Position numbers and translations under genes: made by a program. A stretch of DNA of 64,000 nt from positions 2,230,128-2,294,127 of the forward strand of contig NW_004454177.1 in assembly GCF_000283155.1 (NCBI RefSeq). Direction: 5' to 3'. This DNA is from Ceratotherium simum simum. Taxonomy: Eukaryota; Chordata; Mammalia; Perissodactyla; Rhinocerotidae. A model generated the notes under the pieces. It was not told where the DNA came from and did not search any database. It saw nothing but the letters and a program-made list of their open reading frames with translations. Shown here one piece after another: positions 57,891 through 64,000 of the stretch. Positions within the stretch are counted from its first letter, which is position 1, and the number at the start of each line of letters is the position of its first letter.

Positions 57891-58877
57891 ACATGTGATG
57901 GCTCTGTGCACACCAAAAGCATGATGCATTCACAGAAATGAAAAAAGCCACAGATGGCTGGAGGATCACAGATAATGCCTGTGAGAGAGCATAGCAAATA
58001 GAAAAGTACTGTACAAATACCAAGGATTACATTCTAATAGAGATAATATCTTTTGTAAAAGATCCCCTCCAATGATGCTCCTGGCAGATTGGCAATGGAG
58101 ATGTTTAGAGCCAAGAGGAATCATTTTTACTTCTTCTCAAGTCTCATCTTGTAGACAATCATCTATTTTATCGCTATTTGAAGCTAGATCCACAGAAGAA
58201 TGTAGAGCAGGAACATCCAGCCCACCTATTGGAGTGACAAACAGGACAGCTTGTACAAATGCCCAGTACCTTCTGGATGCCCTCTGGCAGTATTCAGGCC
58301 AACCATGTCCAAGTTCATGGGGTGGAAGGTTTCATTCCACATAGATTTTACTGCTGCCACATCAAGGTCATGCCATCCAGCACTCATATTTGTCCATTTA
58401 TTTTGCCTTTGTTTTGAAACATTGGACCTGATGAGAATAGATGTCCTCTCACACTACATATAAGGATACCATCAAAAGTCATACACCAATAAGAGGTTCA
58501 GAAGTCCCCTTGGTCACAGGACTGTCAAGGCTCTGAAACATGGGCATTATAGGCTTTGGTCGTCTCTGTGTGCTGCCGGAAGAGAATCAAGCCTGGATCA
58601 CATCTGGGTGTTTAGTAAGCTCCTTTCCACTTCCAGAGAATAAGAGATGCATGGAAAAGACTTTCAGGGTCTTCTAGGACCCCAGTTCAGGTATCTCTTC
58701 TGCAACAGTACTAACAGTTGGTCAGTCAGTCTCTGTGTGAACACTTCCAATGACTGGAGAGCTTACTACCTTGTCAAAGCACCCACTCCATAGTTTAGTC
58801 ACAGCTCTTCACTCTAGCCACTCTACGCATTGCTCTCCTTCTTCCTTCTGCTAACCCAGAGAATAAATCTGTTCCTT
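57891..58877. other. Single-copy non-coding sequence
   Basis: 58072-58463 has overlapping open frames (90 and 70 codons) and a texture slightly like decayed coding DNA, but I can name no parent gene. No repeat was recognised. Confidence 0.4.
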
Positions 58878-59000
58878 TGTTTAACAGGCATTTATTGAGC
58901 ATTTCCTATGTTCCTGGCTCCATATTAGGTGACTAGATTACATATAAAGACATGTAAGACAAGGCTTCTTCCTAAAAAAATCTACCATCTAGTAGATTTG
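58878..59000 (-). mobile_element. L2 LINE tail
   Basis: 'caggcatttattgagcatttcc', 'tatgttcctggctccat' and 'atctaccatctagtag' match the reversed L2 end. The next LTR starts directly behind it. Confidence 0.75.
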
Positions 59001-59010
59001 GTATATTCCC

Positions 59011-59395
59011 TGTGTTAGTTTACTAGGGCTACCAAAAGTACTACCAATTTGGGGGCTTAAACAACAGATATTTATTTTCTCAAAATTCTGGAAACTAGGA
59101 GTCCGAGATCAAGGCGTCAGCAGGGTTGTTCCTTCTGAGGACTCTCTCCCTGGCTTGTAGGTACTGTCTTCTCCCTGTGTCTTTGCATGTCTTTCTTTCC
59201 GCTGTGTGTCTGTTTCCTAATCTTCTCTTCTTCTAAGGACACCAGTCTTATTGGATTAGGGCCCACCCTAATGATCTCATTTTAACTTAATTACTTCTTT
59301 AAAGATGCTATCTCCAAAAACAGTCACATTCTGAGGTACTGGGAGTTAGAACTTTATATGAATTTGGGAGGGAGGACATAATCCAGCTGATAACA
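59011..59395 (-). mobile_element. MLT1-type solo LTR, minus strand
   Basis: 'tgtgttagtttactaggg', 'gggggcttaaacaacag', 'ccctgtgtctttgcatg', 'ttcttctaaggacaccag', 'tcacattctgaggtactggg' and the end 'ccagctgataaca'. The five-base flanks TTCCC (59006-59010) and CTCCC (59396-59400) differ at one position. It is the same family as 46803-47245. Confidence 0.88.
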
Positions 59396-60047
59396 CTCCC
59401 CTTTCCTCATGGAACTCTTCAAATATTTTTAAATATACATTATATCCTCCTACTAAGCTTTTTCTTCTTAGGGGTAAATATTCTCAATTTCTTTGACTTT
59501 TTATTCTATTATATGGCTTCCAAACCCATCACCACCAACTAAAATATTTCTCCCATAGAAACATTTTAGTTTATTAACTTTTCCACTAAAATGTGGGCTC
59601 TGATAGAGCAAAAGGCAATTGGATTGTTATCTGCCTTGATCTGGTAACACTAAATGACTATCAATGTAGCTTTTGGTTAGGTATATGTTTTGGTAACCTT
59701 CTTGTACATTAATTCATAATGACTTTGAGGACAACCAAAATCCTTAGACATTACAGAAGATTGTCATATATGCTTCTATTTTTAGCATTTGTTTTTTTAA
59801 AGCAAAATATAAAATTTTGTGTTTATGAACAAGTTGCCCAGGATAGCAACATGAATAGTCTGGAAGCAGATGACTAGAAACAATATACTCAGCTTGCCAG
59901 CCTTCTATTAATCAAACCCTTTGAAGACAGTGGTTTAATCAGGCAAGAATCTACCTAATTGCATTGTTGTTAGGTCCATGTTACTCCATGTTACCATGGC
60001 ATGAATTGCCAAATGCTTTGATAAAATTCAAGTACATATCTCTATGG
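59396..60047. other. Spacer without recognised feature
   Basis: AT-rich, no repeat or gene named. Confidence 0.4.
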
Positions 60048-60332
60048 CAGCATTTCCCAAAAGGTGTTCCAAGGAACACTTACTCCTACAGAATTCTCCA
60101 CTTAAAGGAGATCAAAAAATTGTTCAAAGCAGTGTGATTATTTCTTCTGGAAGATGCCTAAGATACATTGTCATATAAAAGGCCATTAGGTGTTCTAGGG
60201 TTAGAAAACCTGTTCAACTGTATATAACACATTGCCTCACAAACTTATTTGAACATGGAACACTTTTTAAAGTTAATACCTATTAATATCAACAGAACTA
60301 GTTTCTGTGCAATGTACTTTGGGAAACACTAG
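60048..60332 (+). mobile_element. hAT-Charlie-type DNA transposon fossil
   Basis: Begins 'cagcatttcccaaaagg' and ends 'ctttgggaaacactag', an inverted pair. Inside, 'tgttccaaggaacactt' near the left end and 'acatggaacactttttaa' near the right end are typical of elements such as MER3 or MER33. The family name is uncertain. Confidence 0.72.
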
Positions 60333-60799
60333 TCTTTATATAAGCTGGGCTAAATTCTACCAATAGAGTTTTTGTTTTCATAGATTTTATTCAGCCTTCT
60401 TATTGCTGAGCAAATACAAAAACATTCCCTCTATAACACTCCCACTGTCTTCTGGGCCTATCTTTTTCATTGTATTTTTTATTTTTTTCTTTTCTTCTAT
60501 TTTTTCCCTTCCCTCCTTTTTTCACACATGTAACACGTCCACCAATTTCCTCAAAAAAGCCTAAATAGCAAATCATAGAAGCTAATGAAACTCACCAACA
60601 AGGGTGTGTACTCCACGTGAGGTCTTGAGCAGTGCTGAGTAAGAGGTTGTGATTAAGATTTGGAGGATGATCAGATTTGTGGGAGCACTGGGGGGTTGAG
60701 TTCAGTTAGAATAGAAGGCATGGCCAAATTGCCAGTGTTGGAGGGGTGCTTGTGGGTGATGAGCAGGGACAGAAGAAGGTTCTAGTAGTAATGCTTCAT
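60333..60799. other. Spacer without recognised feature
   Basis: Contains a T- and C-rich run at 60470-60522. Otherwise nothing was recognised. Confidence 0.4.
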
Positions 60800-60975
60800 T
60801 TAGTATTGGACATTTACTCTGCACTAGACACTGTGCTAAGTTCTCGACATTACAAGTGAATAATCTATTTTCCCTTAGAAGAGTTCATTGTCCAATGGCA
60901 GAGACAAACAGGTAAACAAGTAATTATGAGTCAGAGTCATATATGTTACAACAAAGGTAGGTTTAAGGTGTTATT
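60800..60975 (-). mobile_element. L2 LINE fragment
   Basis: 'acatttactctgcactagac', 'gtgctaagttctcgac', 'gaagagttcattgtccaatgg' and 'caggtaaacaagtaatt' give the reversed L2 tail. Confidence 0.8.
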
Positions 60976-61304
60976 GGGACAGAGAAGAAAAATTATTAAC
61001 TTTGGCCAGAAAGTCTCACTTATGCCTCCATTTTAAGCCTTAGTACTAAATGTACAAGGAAATATAAATGATAGAGACTCCATTGGAAAAGGCGAGAGTC
61101 TAACGTTATTGGGCATCTTCAGTGCACTCAAGCTTCCAACCTGAAAAACTCTGTCTCTGGGTCAGGGAGAGTCAGAAAGCACAGAATCAAGGGGCCAGCA
61201 AAGATGATGTCATAGATCCCCTTAAAACAAAGACTTCCTGATTTGATGGCTCTGAATAGCAATTTCGCTCAATTAACTGCCAGCCGTTCGTACCTGGCAT
61301 TTGA
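60976..61304. other. Spacer without recognised feature
   Basis: No repeat or gene named. Confidence 0.4.
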
Positions 61305-61480
61305 GTGGTCCTTTATTGTTCACAAACTACATTCATACCTATTACTCTCAACAGTCCTATAAGGTTCTTTAGATTGTTCCAATTTACAGGTCTGGAAATA
61401 GAAGCTTAATGAGACATAGTCACACATATAAAGTCTCATGGTAAGTGAAAGAAAAGAGGAATTAACTCCCCACTTCTTCA
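61305..61480 (-). mobile_element. MIR SINE fragment
   Basis: 'cctattactctcaacagtcc', 'tccaatttacaggtctgg', 'aaatagaagcttaatgagac' and 'catggtaagtgaaag' fit the reversed MIR. Confidence 0.75.
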
Positions 61481-61734
61481 GACATCAAGTCCATTTTTCT
61501 TTGAAATGAGAAAATTTCTGAGGGTATAAGAGAAATATCAGAGGAAAAACCTATTTAGTAGTATTCCCAAAAGTAGATGATGAGAAGGGGGATAGCCAAA
61601 GAATGCGGGATGTAGATAGTCCATAACTGGATAGTGAAGAAAGAACTGCATGAGAACTTTTTCTTCCATAAAGTTTAAAGTAATTTAAGGGCAGACGTAT
61701 CCCAGTAATAGTCCCAAAAGTAAGGAGCATCACT

Positions 61735-61800
61735 ATCTTTATTTTACAGGTGAGAAAATTTGGGGATAAAAAGAAAAAGTGAATTATCCAAAGATATTTT
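61735..61800 (-). mobile_element. Short MIR fragment
   Basis: 'ctttattttacaggtgag' with 'gtgaattatccaaag' resembles the reversed MIR 'attttacagatgag' and 'taacttgcccaag' blocks. It is short. Confidence 0.5.
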
Positions 61801-64000
61801 CCTGACTGAAAAGAAAGCTCCACTTGCTCCCTGTCAGATAGAAGTGTACCTCAAGCACAGCTTCATCATTCGGAAGTCTTCAGCATCCACTCGCCTGCTG
61901 TGACTCACTGGATGGATGTCTTCTCCCCCCACCCAGAGCTGAGTGCTCAGTGGAAGAGAGAAGAAAACATTTCTTCAAACGAAGTCATCCTTCACACCAT
62001 GCCACTTTTGATAGTAAGGAGAAGCCAAGATGAGCATACCTGTCCCTGTTATCCCAGTCTCAATCAGTTCTTTACATCCCATCACTGAGAAAGATAAAAC
62101 AAAACAGAGAGCACACAACAGAGGCGGGTTAACATAACCTTTCACAGCCTCTTGTCCACCCCAACTTCCTCCTCCCTCTTGCACTCTCTGTGTTCTAGCC
62201 ATAATTCTTTCCCAACAGCTCCCTTGAGCACCTTTCTGCTCATTACTTTTTACTATGTGCCAAGATAAATCTCTAGATGGTCCTCCAAACCCACCTACTC
62301 TGACATGTCAGGGGATTCCTACCAGAGAACAATTGAACATTTGCCTAGAGGACTAGTGGACTAAATTTCTTCTGTTTTTATAACATGAAGAATGGAGCTT
62401 AATATATACCAGGCTCCTGGAAACCCCACTCAATAGACTGTGTATCAAGGAACTTTCCAAAGACTGCTCTGGAGGATGTCTTCCATTATTTTTTGATCAA
62501 TTAACCAACTGCTCATGCCCATTTCACCTCCTAGTGGCTTCTTGGTGTTGACCTGGGTTCAATCTTTCATTCAGCTTATTGAACAATTTCTGTGAGATAG
62601 GTCACTATCAAAAGGTATGCAGCAGCTAGAGTGTACCTTCCTCTCATCAGAGGACACTGAGAAGTATCTAGGAATAGCATATACAATTGATCTATTTTTG
62701 TTAGTCTGCAATATTTGTGGACAATTTCTCAGAGAGATCCATAGGAGGTCTTGCTCCAGTGATGTGGCCAGAACATCCTGCAAGGAAAAATGAGAATGAA
62801 AGAAAATAAAGTTTCCTCTTCTTTAAATATGGTCCAGTCTAATCCAACCCTTTGGCTTTGCAATTCACTGAAATTAGGAAATGGTGCTTTCTGTGGACAG
62901 CCCTTGGAGATGTAAGTAGCTTGAGTATAGTCATCCCCAGAAAAGCACAAGGTAGTCCTATAAGGCAGTACTTTTTCAACTTGAATGATGTATGGATGTC
63001 TTTTTAGAGAAAGACAACTCTCATGGATCCTCATGTTGACTTCAGTTCTTTTTATTTTAATGTTTCTTAAATATGTGTAACCATAAAACTAGGCACAAAC
63101 ACCTTATGCATATAGCCTTTATGCAACAGAGTCAAAATGAACTTGCAAATTAAATACAAAGCTAAAAATCAACATTCAAATTATCACCATTAATTTTGTA
63201 TGACATATGACAGTTTGATAAAAATTAATTGTTGCCCACATGTGAGTGTGGTCCCAAGGGCTGTGGTGCCCCTGCTTTTGAGTTTTGTTTGCCTCTGCTG
63301 TCACGTGCTGTGCAATGACTCCATCCTCTCAGTACTGCTTGTTATGAAAATTCCAAGAAACCACCATTTCTTCAACACACTTTGATGTCCTGTGGTCTTC
63401 ATTAGGGTGCAAGTGAGTTCTATCTCAGCCCTTTTCTCATTAGTGAGATAATTAAAGTGGTACTATTTGGCCTAATGCAAATGCATCTGGGTCACTGGAA
63501 CCACATGGCAGTACTCAGTTACAAGAAGGTCTTCCAGGTGCTCCAGAATATGCTCATATGTGCTTTTAAAATCATCAAAAAGAAAATATAACATTGAAAA
63601 CTTCTCATAAAGAACTTTTGACTTTCCAAGAATATGCCTCCAGGCCCCCACCAAGGATCTATATATTCCTGCTTGACAAATATGACCTGGGAACCACCTT
63701 AGCTTCTTCTATCAGAGCCCTTAATGATGCGGATCTTCTACCACTGTCCAGGCAGAGCCAGCTATGCTGGCGTCACAGAGATGTGGGGGATGAAGAAAAA
63801 GGTATGGTTGTTCAGACTGAGCCATTTTAAGAATCTTCCAGATGGGAATCAGGCAAAAACCCAGTTCATTTGGAATAGTTTGCACTTGCCACAAATGGCC
63901 AAGTGATTATTATGATCTAACACTGTGTAGGATGCTTTTATGGGATGTTATAAAAGAAAAATATACACACACTGGCTAGCAAGAGAGCCTGGATGACATA
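61801..64000. other. Single-copy non-coding sequence to window end
   Basis: No repeat that I can name with confidence. The longest frames are 101 codons (minus strand 62729-63034) and 78 codons (plus strand 63594-63830), neither with a recognisable domain. 'gcagtactttttcaactt' at 62965 could begin another hAT fossil, but no matching end was seen. Confidence 0.4.

Noticed and set aside
58072..58463. Possible decayed coding sequence (overlapping 90- and 70-codon frames)
   Set aside because: Several translations on both strands gave no protein I could name. It is left as anonymous single-copy DNA.

Overview
This window is mammalian nuclear DNA, and I find no protein-coding gene, exon, rRNA, tRNA gene or CRISPR array that the sequence supports. 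It looks like intergenic or deep intronic sequence. Eleven tRNA-derived SINEs of the equine-repetitive-element (ERE) type point to a perissodactyl (horse, rhinoceros or tapir). They carry phrases such as 'gtggcttagcggttaag', 'ggttcggatccc', 'ctactggggctttgggg' and 'agatgttagctcag', and most have clear target-site duplications. Several copies have the 'acagcaactagaaggatgt' version of the body, which makes me lean towards a rhinoceros rather than a horse. That is recollection, not proof.

Layout. 1-15.5 kb is an AT-rich block of old L1 LINEs, nearly all on the minus strand. It includes one close to full-length copy (about 537-7800) with two MLT1-type LTRs inside it, then a second L1 split by three EREs or EREs plus a hAT element (MER5A) and a solo-LTR-like element, then two more L1 pieces. 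11.3-17.6 kb holds six EREs. 17.6-39 kb is mostly single-copy sequence with scattered MIR, L2, MLT1-type and ERE copies, plus a 580-base (TATACACACA)n-like array at 27.2-27.8 kb. 39.6-43.8 kb is a plus-strand L1 block broken by two hAT elements and an MLT1-type LTR. 44-64 kb is dominated by MIR and L2 fossils, some hAT and MLT1 copies, and long single-copy stretches.

The most promising non-repeat material is two blocks that look like conserved non-coding regulatory DNA: a repeat-free island at about 51.6-53.6 kb, rich in homeodomain-type ATTA sites and containing two C-rich tracts, and a CpG-retaining island at about 56.8-57.3 kb with two abutting perfect palindromes. I could not run an alignment, so their conservation is a prediction. 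All open reading frames in the window are short and overlap repeats, simple sequence or anonymous DNA. The only protein-level matches I can see are dead L1 and L2 reverse-transcriptase remnants. I did not find a new molecular system here.
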